Source: JAKRSE01 sp943369295 (lineage in GTDB: Bacteria > Armatimonadota > Fimbriimonadia > Fimbriimonadales > Fimbriimonadaceae). Taken from it: a stretch of 64,000 nt of DNA. A model generated the notes under the pieces. The model did not search any database and was not told where the DNA came from. It was given only the letters and a program-made list of their open reading frames with translations. The stretch covers positions 434,001-498,000 of the forward strand of contig CALRMU020000002.1 of assembly GCA_943369295.1 (NCBI GenBank), written 5' to 3'. A program made the position numbers and the translations under genes. Shown here piece by piece: positions 1 to 7,776 of this stretch (its first letter is position 1; every line of letters starts with the position of its first letter).

Positions 1-2035
1 GGCAGAGAACAGCCACTTGCCGACCCGCACAAACTGACTTAAATGCGGCGCGAATGGCGACTTCAGTTTTTCCAAAGCCAACGTCGCCACAGACCAAGCG
101 GTCCATCGGGTAGTCGCTAGCCATATCCACTTTGACATCGCGAATGGCGGTGAGCTGCCCCTGAGTTTCAACCCAAGGAAAGGTGTGCTCCATTTCAGCC
201 TGCCATGGACTATCGGGACCGAATGAGGGGCGGGTGACAGTTTTTCGTGTGGCGTAGAGCTTGATCAGCTCTCGCGCAAATTCCCGTGCTTCTTCACGGG
301 CTTTTCCCACGGTTTTCTGCCACTCACCTCCGGTCAGCCGGTTGACCTTGGGGGGAGCATCGCCCGGGCTCAGATACTTCTGAATTCGGTCAAGCTGATC
401 GGCAGGGACGTAGAGCTTATCCGGCTCTTTGTATTCGACAAAAAGGTACTCGCGCTCAATGCCATCGGTGCCTTTTCTGGTGACAAGCCCTTTGTAGACT
501 CCGATGCCGAAGTTGATGTGGACGACAAAATCGCCTGGTTTGAGGTCCAGAACTGACGAGAGGGGCACGCCATCGTTGAACTTTCTCTGGGGAAGTTTGA
601 GCCTGCCAACGCCGAAAAGCTCCTGATCTGTGACGATGCAGAGCCCCTTCGCTCCTTCATCAGATTGGTTCTGCCACAGAAAGCCTCCGGCCAGATTGCC
701 TTCGGCCAAGTAGAGTCCAGCTTTCAGCTTCTCAAGCTCTTCTTCCTGTGGGAAGAGGTTGACCTGTTTGAGGACTTCCTTGACTCTTACCGGCTGATCT
801 GTGCCGATAACGACGCAGAGGCCTGCTTCAAGCCATCTCTCAAGGGCCTGAGTCAGTGCAGTTCCTTGTCCCCGGTAGGGTTCAAGGCTGTTTGTGCCAG
901 CTTCCCAACTTGAGCCAGGTGGCAGCCAGGTCGGCAGACCATTCATCGAGGTGAGGCAGAGCCTCAGATTTGGGGTGGCAAGGTGTTCTGGCGGCAGAAC
1001 GAAATCATTTGCCGTGGATTGCAGGATTTCGCCGCGTCCAGATCTGGCTGTCAGGGCTTGGCCGAGTTCTTCTTCTGCTCTGGCCGCAAAAGCTTCAAGC
1101 TCTAGCGGTTCATCCAAAACCAGCCAGCCATCGTCGCCCAGCAGGTCTACGGCACAGCCGGCATCTGGCATCAGCAGAGGTCGATAAAGATCGAGCCGGT
1201 TGAAGAAGACTCCGGCCGAAAGAGCGCCCAGATCTCCTTCGACAAGTTCCTGCAAAGCCAAAGCCTTTTCGGCTTCTAGACCCTGGGATTCTTGGTCCAG
1301 CGACCGCCGAATAAGGTCGACCATGGCGAGAGAATCATCAGGCAGAAGAGTCTCGCGGGACGGGGCGAGTTCGATTCTTCCAACCGCCCTCAGCGACCTT
1401 TGGGTCATGGGGTCGAATTCCCTTAGGCTTTCGATTTCATCGCCGAAGAATTCCAACCGGATAGGGCGGCCAAGCCCCATGGGAAAGATATCAAGGATTC
1501 CTCCTCTCTTTGAAAACTGTCCTGGAACCCGCACTGGCTCGGCGGCTTCGTAGCCTAGTCGGACCAGCCTCTTCCTCAGAAGATCAGGGTCGATTTCGTC
1601 CCCTTCAGTCAGCTCGATAAAGCATTCCTGCAGCTGTTCGAGGCTGAGGGTTCGCTCAAGACAAGCCTGGGGAGTTGCGATGACGATGCCTGGTTCTTTC
1701 TGTCCCAGCTGCCTAAGGGCACCGATTCGATCGCTTAAGGCTACGGTCTCAGGGGCAGCGTCTTCGAAAAGCACGCTGAGCCCTGAGGGGAGGAGCTTGA
1801 TTCTCTGGGGAGCGATGCCGCAAAGGCTGAGCCTTGCCTGCCACTGAAGGGCTTTATCGTAGCTGCTTGTGACTAAAAGTGTCTTGCGCGGCTTCTGCAG
1901 ATAGGCGGCGGCGACGAGGACCGGACGCGACTCGGCTGCGCAGCTTGGCCAAAAGGCGCTGCGTTCGGTGGTTTCTAAAGCTGAGGCCAGGGCGGGGTCT
2001 GCCCCTGCCAGGCGGGTGAGATCGGCGAGCCGCAC
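1..2035 (-). CDS. mfd: Transcription-repair coupling factor Mfd, N-terminal two thirds (runs off the window)
   Basis: Mfd is a DNA translocase that removes RNA polymerase stalled at lesions and recruits UvrA. The minus-strand frame stays open from about 2092 to the window edge and gives about 678 residues. The N-terminal part resembles the UvrB-like module (for example PGQFSKRGGILDIFPMGL and RLEFFGDEIESLREFDP). The edge of the window holds the helicase Walker A region (MDRLVCGDVGFGKTEVAIRA), which is diagnostic of Mfd/RecG-type translocases. No ATG lies at the N-terminus, so I chose GTG at 2035, giving VRLADLTRLAGADPALAS; the start is uncertain and no clear Shine-Dalgarno is visible. It lies 57 bases downstream of the Fic gene on the same strand. 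The rest of the helicase domain and the C-terminal domain lie outside the window. Confidence 0.93.
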   Translation of the reverse strand, partial: MRLADLTRLAGADPALASALETTERSAFWPSCAAESRPVLVAAAYLQKPRKTLLVTSSYDKALQWQARLSLCGIAPQRIKLLPSGLSVLFEDAAPETVALSDRIGALRQLGQKEPGIVIATPQACLERTLSLEQLQECFIELTEGDEIDPDLLRKRLVRLGYEAAEPVRVPGQFSKRGGILDIFPMGLGRPIRLEFFGDEIESLREFDPMTQRSLRAVGRIELAPSRETLLPDDSLAMVDLIRRSLDQESQGLEAEKALALQELVEGDLGALSAGVFFNRLDLYRPLLMPDAGCAVDLLGDDGWLVLDEPLELEAFAARAEEELGQALTARSGRGEILQSTANDFVLPPEHLATPNLRLCLTSMNGLPTWLPPGSSWEAGTNSLEPYRGQGTALTQALERWLEAGLCVVIGTDQPVRVKEVLKQVNLFPQEEELEKLKAGLYLAEGNLAGGFLWQNQSDEGAKGLCIVTDQELFGVGRLKLPQRKFNDGVPLSSVLDLKPGDFVVHINFGIGVYKGLVTRKGTDGIEREYLFVEYKEPDKLYVPADQLDRIQKYLSPGDAPPKVNRLTGGEWQKTVGKAREEAREFARELIKLYATRKTVTRPSFGPDSPWQAEMEHTFPWVETQGQLTAIRDVKVDMASDYPMDRLVCGDVGFGKTEVAIRAAFKSVCAGRQVAVLC

Positions 2036-2092
2036 GACTGAACAAGATTCTACATGGTTTGACTGGAGGGTCTGGGGCAGAAAGTAGAAATG

Positions 2093-2668
2093 TCAAGACC
2101 ACATGAAGTCAAGCAAGGGTCCGAAGTTATAGGCATCTGCAGCTCTTAAAGCTGCCAAGTAGTTTTGTCGGGCAGTTTCAGACGAAACCACTGTCGATCT
2201 TCCCCAACTCGGTTCTGGCCATTTCTGCGAAATGCACAAAACATCTGTGGCCAATCTGGCATGGCGTCCATTTCCATTCGGGAAGGGGTGAATTGAGACT
2301 AGGCGATGGTGGAACCTGGCCGCAATCTCCTTTTCATCATAGGCGGCTGTCGCAATCCAAAGCTTCGCGTCCTCAACCAAATTGTGAAGCTCGGATGAAA
2401 TACGCCAAGATTCCACCCCGATGCTCTTTTGAGTTGTGCGAAACCTGCCCGCCCACTTCCAGGTCTGGTCGAACATTTTTCGATGCAGCAGGCGAAGCAA
2501 TTGGACGGTGAGAATTTCCTTGGATGCCTTGCGGGAAGTGAGAGCCCAGGCCATAGCCTTTGTTATGTTTTTCAACTCAAAGTCATTCAGCTCTCTTTGC
2601 GTAGTCAATCTGGGGATCAGGTCGGCAGCTTCATCGGGGTCTAAAGGAGTCGCACCCTCTACTTCCAT
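2093..2668 (-). CDS. Mobile mystery protein B: Fic-domain protein
   Basis: This 191-residue protein has the Fic core motif HPFPNGNGRHAR at residues 127-138, with the catalytic His and the GNGR phosphate loop intact. Fic enzymes usually transfer AMP or other phosphate-linked groups to target proteins. The position normally held by Asp/Glu, which helps bind magnesium, is Asn131 here; from memory this is usual for the mobile mystery B branch. The gene overlaps the end of the HTH partner by 10 bases, so the two are almost certainly co-transcribed and translationally coupled. The pairing resembles a toxin-antitoxin or regulator/effector module, but the function of the family is not established. 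No obvious Fic-inhibitory (S/T)xxxE(G/N) helix was seen. Confidence 0.88.
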   Translation of the reverse strand: MEVEGATPLDPDEAADLIPRLTTQRELNDFELKNITKAMAWALTSRKASKEILTVQLLRLLHRKMFDQTWKWAGRFRTTQKSIGVESWRISSELHNLVEDAKLWIATAAYDEKEIAARFHHRLVSIHPFPNGNGRHARLATDVLCISQKWPEPSWGRSTVVSSETARQNYLAALRAADAYNFGPLLDFMWS

Positions 2669-3117
2669 TTCAACCGACCTTTCTTGAGGAGTTCCTGGGC
2701 TGTTTCGGAAACTAGATCCTCTTGTGAGGCAAGATAGGCAGCCTGTGACTCAAGCGCCATAGAGTGATTTGCTCTCGAGACAATATCTCTCGCCTCTGCT
2801 TCTGCCTGGTTAGCAAGTGTAGCTTTGATCGTAGAGCGGGGAACAATCACAACCTGCAGATCGCAGTTGAGGGCATCTGCCGCAGATCTCAGTCTGGCTA
2901 AGGTGATCCTGTCCTCGGCTTCGGCTCTTTCGATATGGAAGGCAGCCGTTTTGGAGATCTTCAACCGTTCGGCAAAGTCTTGCAGGCTCATTCCGAGTGC
3001 TTCTCTAACCGCCTTTATCCATCCTCCTGGTGGACTAATCGGTGCCGGAGATTCTTTGACGCCGGAGAGGAGTTGATCTAGCTCTCTAATCCTGAGGTCA
3101 GTTTCATAGTGCTTCAT
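2659..3117 (-). CDS. Mobile mystery protein A: HTH regulator paired with Fic protein
   Basis: This 152-residue protein has a Cro/CI-type helix-turn-helix in its middle third (GMSLQDFAERLKISKTAAFH followed by a typical recognition helix). The length and the Fic partner fit the mobile mystery protein A family. It probably binds the palindrome just upstream and controls the pair; the C-terminal region is Ala/Glu-rich and helical. Translation starts at ATG 3117 with no Shine-Dalgarno visible. A possible promoter lies inside the palindrome (TTGTAC, 17 bases, GATAGT), which would give a very short leader. The family name is from recall of homologues and autoregulation is inferred. Confidence 0.85.
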   Translation of the reverse strand: MKHYETDLRIRELDQLLSGVKESPAPISPPGGWIKAVREALGMSLQDFAERLKISKTAAFHIERAEAEDRITLARLRSAADALNCDLQVVIVPRSTIKATLANQAEAEARDIVSRANHSMALESQAAYLASQEDLVSETAQELLKKGRLKWK

Positions 3118-3144
3118 GCTATTAAGATAGCACAGAAAACTATC

Positions 3145-3168
3145 TTTGTACTATTTTAATAGTACAAA
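3145..3168. promoter_or_regulatory. Perfect 11-bp-arm palindrome, likely operator of the mobile mystery A/B pair
   Basis: The arms TTTGTACTATT and AATAGTACAAA flank a two-base centre. It lies 28 bases before the ATG of the HTH gene and overlaps a plausible minus-strand promoter. A second partial repeat (GATAG at 3126-3130 and CTATC at 3140-3144) sits between it and the gene. Binding by the HTH protein is an inference from position. Confidence 0.6.
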
Positions 3169-3393
3169 ATGGCAATTGGCAGGATGCTGAACTGTCCCAT
3201 AAATCGTTCATGACATCGGCATCGCTTCAGGCCGGAAGCTAGACCTTTATCTCGGAACTCCCCGCAAAAGCTGCAGGCTGCCTCCAGGCCGAAAATGGCA
3301 CAAGAAAAAAAGAGGCTATCTGTGAAAGAGGCATTAACAATAATTTAATAAAGATTTCCGTTAAATCTTACACTGATAGCCTTGGGAAGAAGA

Positions 3394-4071
3394 ATGAGAG
3401 AGTTTAAGAAGGCCACGATTATTGCCCTCGCACTAGCCGGAGTCTGTGCTGCCCATGCAGCGCCAGGCACACCTGGGCAGATTTTGACTGCGGTTATGCC
3501 GGCACAATCTGAAGTCAGTGGATACCAGGCTTGGAGGCTGGGAACCCTCGCCGTGCCCCGACATGACTGGCATGCCACAAATCGACGGTTCGAAGCCACA
3601 GCCGAGTTTAGAAAGGGGATCTACGGGGGCGGGTTTACGCTGCGTACTGTGATGATGGAAAGCTATCAGCAGGCTTTGCAGTTGGAGGCCAATTACTTTT
3701 CCCCCAATCCAATAAAGGCTGTGCATGTGCCAGGCGAGAGCCTTCCTGGTTTCGACATTGGTGATCGATGCACCCTTTGGTACTCAGAAGATTTCAGTGA
3801 AGCTGGTCCTGCGATTGAGCGAGCACTGCCTCAGGCGATTGTGATGATGAAAGGCAAAGTGGTGACCTTTATGACCTTTCAGAACCACGGCCATGATGGA
3901 AACGCCTACGACCCCGAAGTGGCCAAGAGTATTCTCAATGGCATCGCTGACCGAGTGGCTTCAGTTGGCCTTGGAGGCAAATCCGCGGGCGCATATCGCC
4001 TTTCTCTGACTCGAGATCTTGCGGCAAGGGCGAACTCGTTCCTGTCTCATCCGAGATACAAAGAGGACTGA
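3394..4071 (+). CDS. Secreted protein of unknown function
   Basis: About 225 residues starting MREFKKATIIALALAGVC, a clear Sec signal peptide with a basic N-region, a hydrophobic core and an Ala-x-Ala type cleavage site near APG at residues 22-26. I chose ATG 3394 because a purine-rich GGGAAGAAGA lies just before it; an in-frame TTG at 3382 is the alternative. The mature part is mixed alpha/beta with no motif I recognise. It is alone on its strand and ends at a hairpin terminator, so it is probably monocistronic. Confidence 0.7.
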   Translation: MREFKKATIIALALAGVCAAHAAPGTPGQILTAVMPAQSEVSGYQAWRLGTLAVPRHDWHATNRRFEATAEFRKGIYGGGFTLRTVMMESYQQALQLEANYFSPNPIKAVHVPGESLPGFDIGDRCTLWYSEDFSEAGPAIERALPQAIVMMKGKVVTFMTFQNHGHDGNAYDPEVAKSILNGIADRVASVGLGGKSAGAYRLSLTRDLAARANSFLSHPRYKED

Positions 4072-4091
4072 ATCCCATCGGATTCTAAAGA

Positions 4092-4125
4092 GGGTGGAGC
4101 TATGGGAAATGGCTCCACCCATTTT
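4092..4125 (+). terminator. Rho-independent terminator after the secreted protein gene
   Basis: GGGTGGAGC at 4092-4100 pairs with GCTCCACCC at 4112-4120 across an 11-base loop and is followed by ATTTT. It begins 20 bases after the stop codon at 4071 and separates that gene from nuoB. Confidence 0.65.
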
Positions 4126-4201
4126 CATGTTTAGATCGGTCACTTTCGGGCCAGGCAGACCAGACCCTGGCTGCCCACGTAGAGTAACATCAAGAAGCTT
4201 C

Positions 4202-4798
4202 ATGCCAAAGCGCGTCGAGACACTCGTCCTACACGACAGCAGCACCCCCGTTCTGGGAGACATCCAGAAGGGCGGCAACGTCGTCGTGACCAGCACCAAA
4301 ACCATCGGCCACATTTTGGATACGGTGAACCAGGCTCGCGCCCATGCTCTCTGGCCCCTCACCTTCGGGCTGGCCTGCTGCGCAATCGAAATGATGTCCA
4401 CCGTCGCCAGTCGATTCGACCTGGCTCGTTTTGGTTCAGAAGCCTTTCGCGCCACGCCCCGTCAGGCTGACGTGATGATCATTGCCGGACGCCTGAGCAA
4501 GAAGATGGCCCCGGTTTTGAGGCAGATTTACGACCAGATGCCCGAGCCCAAGTGGGTGATTTCGATGGGTGCCTGTGCCAGCAGCGGCGGAGTTTATAAC
4601 AACTACGCCATTGTTCAGGGCGCCGACCAGGTTGTTCCGGTCGACATCTACGTTCCTGGCTGTCCTCCATCCCCAGATGCTCTGCTCTACGCTTTTCTTA
4701 AGCTGCAGAACAAAATTAAGCATCAGACCATGAGGACGAATAAGAGCCTTTCGATCATTGAGCTTCGGCCCCGAGAAGTTGAAGAGGCATCGGTATGA
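4202..4798 (+). CDS. nuoB: NADH-quinone oxidoreductase subunit B
   Basis: NuoB carries the last iron-sulfur cluster (N2) of respiratory complex I, next to the quinone site. The N2 ligands are visible as Cys59-Cys60 (GLACCAIEMM), Cys125 (SMGACASSGG) and Cys154 (VPGCPPSPDA), and the 198-residue length is normal. The frame is open further upstream, but ATG 4202 fits the family length and removes overlap with the upstream terminator. It overlaps nuoI by four bases (ATGA). No other nuo gene is adjacent, so the rest of complex I must be encoded elsewhere. Confidence 0.95.
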   Translation: MPKRVETLVLHDSSTPVLGDIQKGGNVVVTSTKTIGHILDTVNQARAHALWPLTFGLACCAIEMMSTVASRFDLARFGSEAFRATPRQADVMIIAGRLSKKMAPVLRQIYDQMPEPKWVISMGACASSGGVYNNYAIVQGADQVVPVDIYVPGCPPSPDALLYAFLKLQNKIKHQTMRTNKSLSIIELRPREVEEASV

Positions 4799-5244
4799 GC
4801 TTTGAAGTTTTGAGCGAAGTCGCCCGCCCGATCCTGACCGGGTTCGGCATTACGGCTCGACGCCTTGCTAAAGACAAGGTGACGGTTCAATACCCTGACG
4901 AAAGAAGGGAACAGTTCCCCCGTACTCGCTGGCGCCACGTTCTGACTCGATACGATTCGGGCCTGGAAAGGTGCATCGGCTGCAGCCTCTGCGCCGGAGC
5001 CTGCCCCGCTCGCTGCATCTACGTTGAAGCTGCCGAGAACACCGACGATGATCGACGATCTCCTGGTGAAAGGTATGCCACTCGCTATGAGATCAACATG
5101 CTTCGCTGCATCTTCTGCGGCTACTGCCAGGAAGCCTGCCCGACTGGAGCCATCGTCCTTCGTAAAGATTTCGAGCTGGCCAACTACGAGAGAGAGGATT
5201 TTCTTTACACGAAGGAAATGCTTCTTGAGCCGATTCGAAAGTAG
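4795..5244 (+). CDS. nuoI: NADH-quinone oxidoreductase subunit I (2x[4Fe-4S] ferredoxin)
   Basis: This 149-residue protein has two ferredoxin cysteine sets: Cys60/63/66/70 (CIGCSLCAGACP) and Cys105/108/111/115 (CIFCGYCQEACP). These are the NuoI signatures for clusters N6a and N6b, which relay electrons to NuoB. The family context (RYEINMLRC, FELANYEREDF) is also typical. It is translationally coupled to nuoB by an ATGA overlap and is followed by a terminator. The isolated B-I pair suggests a dispersed nuo gene set. Confidence 0.95.
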   Translation: MSFEVLSEVARPILTGFGITARRLAKDKVTVQYPDERREQFPRTRWRHVLTRYDSGLERCIGCSLCAGACPARCIYVEAAENTDDDRRSPGERYATRYEINMLRCIFCGYCQEACPTGAIVLRKDFELANYEREDFLYTKEMLLEPIRK

Positions 5245-5267
5245 AGTTTCGGTTCTGAGATTTAAAA

Positions 5268-5298
5268 GGGGAGCTCCGAATGGGGCTCCCCGTTTTGT
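5268..5298 (+). terminator. Terminator after nuoI
   Basis: GGGGAGC at 5268-5274 pairs with GCTCCCC at 5285-5291 and is followed by GTTTTGTTG. It lies 23 bases after the nuoI stop. Confidence 0.65.
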
Positions 5299-5329
5299 TG
5301 TTGTCGGGCCGGACACTCTCCATCCCCTG

Positions 5330-5369
5330 CCCCTTGCCTCTCGCTGAAGCGAAAGGAAGGGGTTCCGAG
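5330..5369. repeat. 40-base hairpin repeat, copy 1
   Basis: This is nearly the same sequence as 5601-5639: a CCCCTT...AAGGGG outer stem with an inner CGCTgaAGCG stem. The two copies lie 271 bases apart in the nuoI-rplA spacer and are followed by similar GGTTC(C/T)GAG ends. No coding frame is maintained. Confidence 0.6.
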
Positions 5370-5386
5370 ATTCGCAGGATTGGTGG

Positions 5387-5417
5387 CCTGGTTGTACGAC
5401 GCAGTCGTTCAGCCAGG
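5387..5417. repeat. Imperfect long hairpin in the nuoI-rplA spacer
   Basis: CCTGGTTGTACGAC at 5387-5400 and GTCGTTCAGCCAGG at 5404-5417 pair with a three-base loop and an internal mismatch region. It lies between two convergent genes and could be a repeat-family member or a termination element. Confidence 0.5.
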
Positions 5418-5444
5418 TGGGCCCCTAGATAGTTGAGCCCATTC

Positions 5445-5468
5445 TTGGGTTTCACCCACGCCACCCAA
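5445..5468. repeat. Short hairpin repeat also present near 35160
   Basis: The reverse complement reads TTGGGTGGCGTGGGTGAAAC and onward, and matches 35156-35182 closely. In the 35 kb copy the stem is GTGGGT-gaa-ACCCAC. The copies lie in opposite orientation in two separate spacers. Confidence 0.5.
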
Positions 5469-5600
5469 CTGAACAGCCTGTTCGAATTTTGGGTAGCAGG
5501 GGCAGCGCCCCTGAACCTACTTCCCCGGAGCTCGTCCTGAATCACCCCATTCGAGTGATCCCGCGGTACGCGGGAACGCTCGAAGGGGAGAAAATGGTCT

Positions 5601-5639
5601 CCCCTTCCTCTCGCTGAAGCGAAAGGAAGGGGTTCTGAG
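5601..5639. repeat. 40-base hairpin repeat, copy 2
   Basis: Second copy of the element at 5330-5369. Its stem is cleaner here: CCCCTTCCT pairs with AGGAAGGGG. The remaining spacer from 5245 to 5754 holds only these repeats, a CAGGGGCaGCGCCCCTG-type hairpin near 5498-5514, and the terminators of the two flanking convergent genes. Confidence 0.6.
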
Positions 5640-5724
5640 TGCTCACGTCCTCTAAGGCATGGCCTTCGGCCACCCGGCTGAGGTTTCGCAACAACCGGGC
5701 CACGCATAGTCTCTGTCAGTAGAC

Positions 5725-5751
5725 AAAAAACTGGACCCACCCAATCGGGTG
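5725..5751 (-). terminator. Terminator after rplA
   Basis: On the minus strand CACCC-gatt-GGGTG (5738-5751) is followed by GGTCCAG and then six T (5725-5730). It starts four bases after the rplA stop. Confidence 0.65.
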
Positions 5752-5754
5752 AGT

Positions 5755-6480
5755 TTAGTGGCCGGAAGCCTTGGAAGCAAGCGTGGTATCCAAAGCAACA
5801 GCGGGGCCCATGGTGGCGCTGATCGCAATGCTTCGAAGGTACTTGCCCTTTGAGGAAGAAGGCTTGGCCTTAATGACGGCATCCAGAGCTGCGAGAAGGT
5901 TCTCGCGGATCTTGACGTCATCGAAGTTGACCTTTCCAATGCTGAGGTGGACGATGCCAGCCTTTTCAGCTCGGTACTCAATTCGGGTAGCTCCCTTGAT
6001 TTCAGCAACGGCGCCGGCGATGTCGTCGGTCACGGTTCCGTTTCTCTTGTTAGGAGTCTTGGGGCCAAGGAATCGACCGACCTTACCGATCTGGGGGGCC
6101 ATGTCGTTTGTGGCGAGCATGACGTCGAAGTCCTTCCAGCCGTCCTGAATCTTCTTGATCAGGTCGTCATCGCCAACAAAGTCAGCGCCTGCGGCTTCTG
6201 CGGCAGTAGCGGCAGCACCCTTTGCCAAAACGGCAACCTTCTTCACCTTGCCAGTTCCGTGAGGAAGCTGAGTGATTCCTCGAACGTTCTGGTCGCCCTT
6301 TCTTGGGTCGATTCCAAGCTTGATGGCGCAGTCGATTGATTCGACAAACTTGGCTGAAGCGGTGGCCTTAACAAGGGCGATGGCTTCGTCGATTTCGTAA
6401 AGCTTGTCGGCGTCCACCTTCTTTGCGAGTTCGGTGAAGCGGGGTGAGTTCAGGAGCTTTCCTTTTTTCTTGCTGGGCAT
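5755..6480 (-). CDS. rplA: 50S ribosomal protein L1
   Basis: L1 forms the mobile stalk at the ribosomal E site and represses its own operon in many bacteria. The L1 signatures are clear: DQNVRGITQLPHGTGKVKKV, MLATNDMAPQIGKVGRFLGP and the ending ISATMGPAVALDTT. The frame is open a further 17 codons, but MPSKKKGKLL at ATG 6480 has GGAGGG seven bases upstream and gives about 241 residues, normal for L1. L1 usually follows rplK in an rplKAJL operon; here the gene stands alone with repeat-bearing spacers on both sides. Confidence 0.96.
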   Translation of the reverse strand: MPSKKKGKLLNSPRFTELAKKVDADKLYEIDEAIALVKATASAKFVESIDCAIKLGIDPRKGDQNVRGITQLPHGTGKVKKVAVLAKGAAATAAEAAGADFVGDDDLIKKIQDGWKDFDVMLATNDMAPQIGKVGRFLGPKTPNKRNGTVTDDIAGAVAEIKGATRIEYRAEKAGIVHLSIGKVNFDDVKIRENLLAALDAVIKAKPSSSKGKYLRSIAISATMGPAVALDTTLASKASGH

Positions 6481-6639
6481 ATTTCCCTCCGTGGTCTGCG
6501 ACAGGTTAAACCTGCCTCCCACGAGGGGCAATTATGGCTTGCCGCTCTGTTGACCATTAGGCCTGCCGAGAGTCTTTCGGCAAAGGCCACTTGGTCTGAC
6601 GGAACTTATGATGACCGTCTGCCAGCTGTTTCGCCAACC

Positions 6640-6725
6640 CCCCGGCCCCCTTCCGGGAAGGGGGAGATTGTTTTTTGGCGGTTTTCCACTCTTCGCCTTG
6701 CGGCTCGGTTGAAAACCACAGTGAG
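6640..6725 (-). repeat. Composite two-hairpin repeat, degenerate copy 3 (inverted)
   Basis: Read on the minus strand it has a GGTTTTC...GAAAACC hairpin with a GCCGCAAGGCGAAG loop, then a CCCCCTTCC...GGAAGGGGG hairpin. This is the same order as the copies at 35256 and 53000. Arms of the first hairpin are imperfect. The rest of the spacer 6481-6789 shows no gene that I can support. Confidence 0.5.
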
Positions 6726-6789
6726 GCGGGAGACTATCGTTTCACGGATGGCCGAAATGAGTCGTCAAGGCGGGATGGGATGGGCCCGA

Positions 6790-7731
6790 CTAGCCCAAGG
6801 GCCAGGAATCCAATCTCTCCAGCAGCGAATGCCGCCATCCCCGCACGCTGACTCGAGTTTCCAGGGCGTGGAGTGCCTGCAGGAATCTTTCCAGAATCAA
6901 AGTTCCAGCGTGAAGAGTTTTCTCGCGGCCTTTCTCCATGCCGACAATCGCGGCTCGGCCTGCGTCATCCATATCGCACATCCAGCCCACGGCTCGACCG
7001 ATTTCTTCATAGTCCAGGGTTTGACCATGAACCCGTTCTGGATTCCACTCAGTGAGGCCTTCTCGAATTGAAATGAGGTTCGTGCTGGTCGCCCCAAGGG
7101 TCACGACCATTCCGCACTGACGAGGCAGGTAAGCCAAGCCAATGACCTCATCTACCATCTCGCAGGCTTTAAGTCTTGCGGAAAAATCTGGTGATTCAGC
7201 CTTCCAAACCGAATCCCTTAAGCCTAGCGCCCCAACTGAGTAGCTGCGCCGGAACTTTACGTCCCAGCCAGAAGCCATTCGGTCTGCCGTGACCAGTTCG
7301 GTTGAATGTCCGCCCGGATCAATGATGGAGATTCGGGAGGCTGAAGAGAAGAGCGGGTCATCTGCGACGGCCAGAAAGCCAAGCTGAGCCTCATCTTCCC
7401 CGGAAAGAATAACGATCGGTGTGCCTTGGGCCGCGCCTCTTTCAACAAACTCTTTGCTGTTGGTGGCAATGCGGGCGGCCATTGTCGCTGCCGCCACGAT
7501 CTCGGCGGCACCGTATCGCTGCGCCTGGGCATACCCTTCTTTGATGGCAGAGAGGGTGTCGGAAATTGCGGTTTCGCTGAGAAGGCCCGTCTCTTTGGTG
7601 CCCCTGCCGAGTCCGGTTACCCTGGTCCATTCATGAATCGGAACCCAGCCTTGGCCTTTGTTTTCTGCCACCAGCAGCAGAACTGAGTTTGAGCCTACAT
7701 CCAAGACGGCGCGGACTTGGGGATGACTCAT
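6790..7731 (-). CDS. Ppx/GppA-family phosphatase (exopolyphosphatase-like)
   Basis: This 313-residue protein has the ASKHA-fold motifs of exopolyphosphatase/guanosine pentaphosphatase: phosphate-1 loop VLDVGSNSVLLLV (residues 9-21), SGEDEAQLGFLA, and phosphate-2 loop IIDPGGHSTELV. It contains only the N-terminal two-domain core and lacks the C-terminal HD-like domain of the longer E. coli Ppx, as in many Ppx/GppA homologues. It would hydrolyse polyphosphate or pppGpp in the cytoplasm; the sequence does not say which. It is divergent from xylB with a 45-base gap. Confidence 0.88.
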   Translation of the reverse strand: MSHPQVRAVLDVGSNSVLLLVAENKGQGWVPIHEWTRVTGLGRGTKETGLLSETAISDTLSAIKEGYAQAQRYGAAEIVAAATMAARIATNSKEFVERGAAQGTPIVILSGEDEAQLGFLAVADDPLFSSASRISIIDPGGHSTELVTADRMASGWDVKFRRSYSVGALGLRDSVWKAESPDFSARLKACEMVDEVIGLAYLPRQCGMVVTLGATSTNLISIREGLTEWNPERVHGQTLDYEEIGRAVGWMCDMDDAGRAAIVGMEKGREKTLHAGTLILERFLQALHALETRVSVRGWRHSLLERLDSWPLG

Positions 7732-7776
7732 TAGCAGGCAGTTTACCGAAGGCCTTCTGAGGGGTAAGGTCGGGTC

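Noticed and set aside
6550..7071. Plus-strand open frame near rplA
   Set aside because: It overlaps the Ppx/GppA gene on the other strand and a repeat region, and has no recognisable motif.
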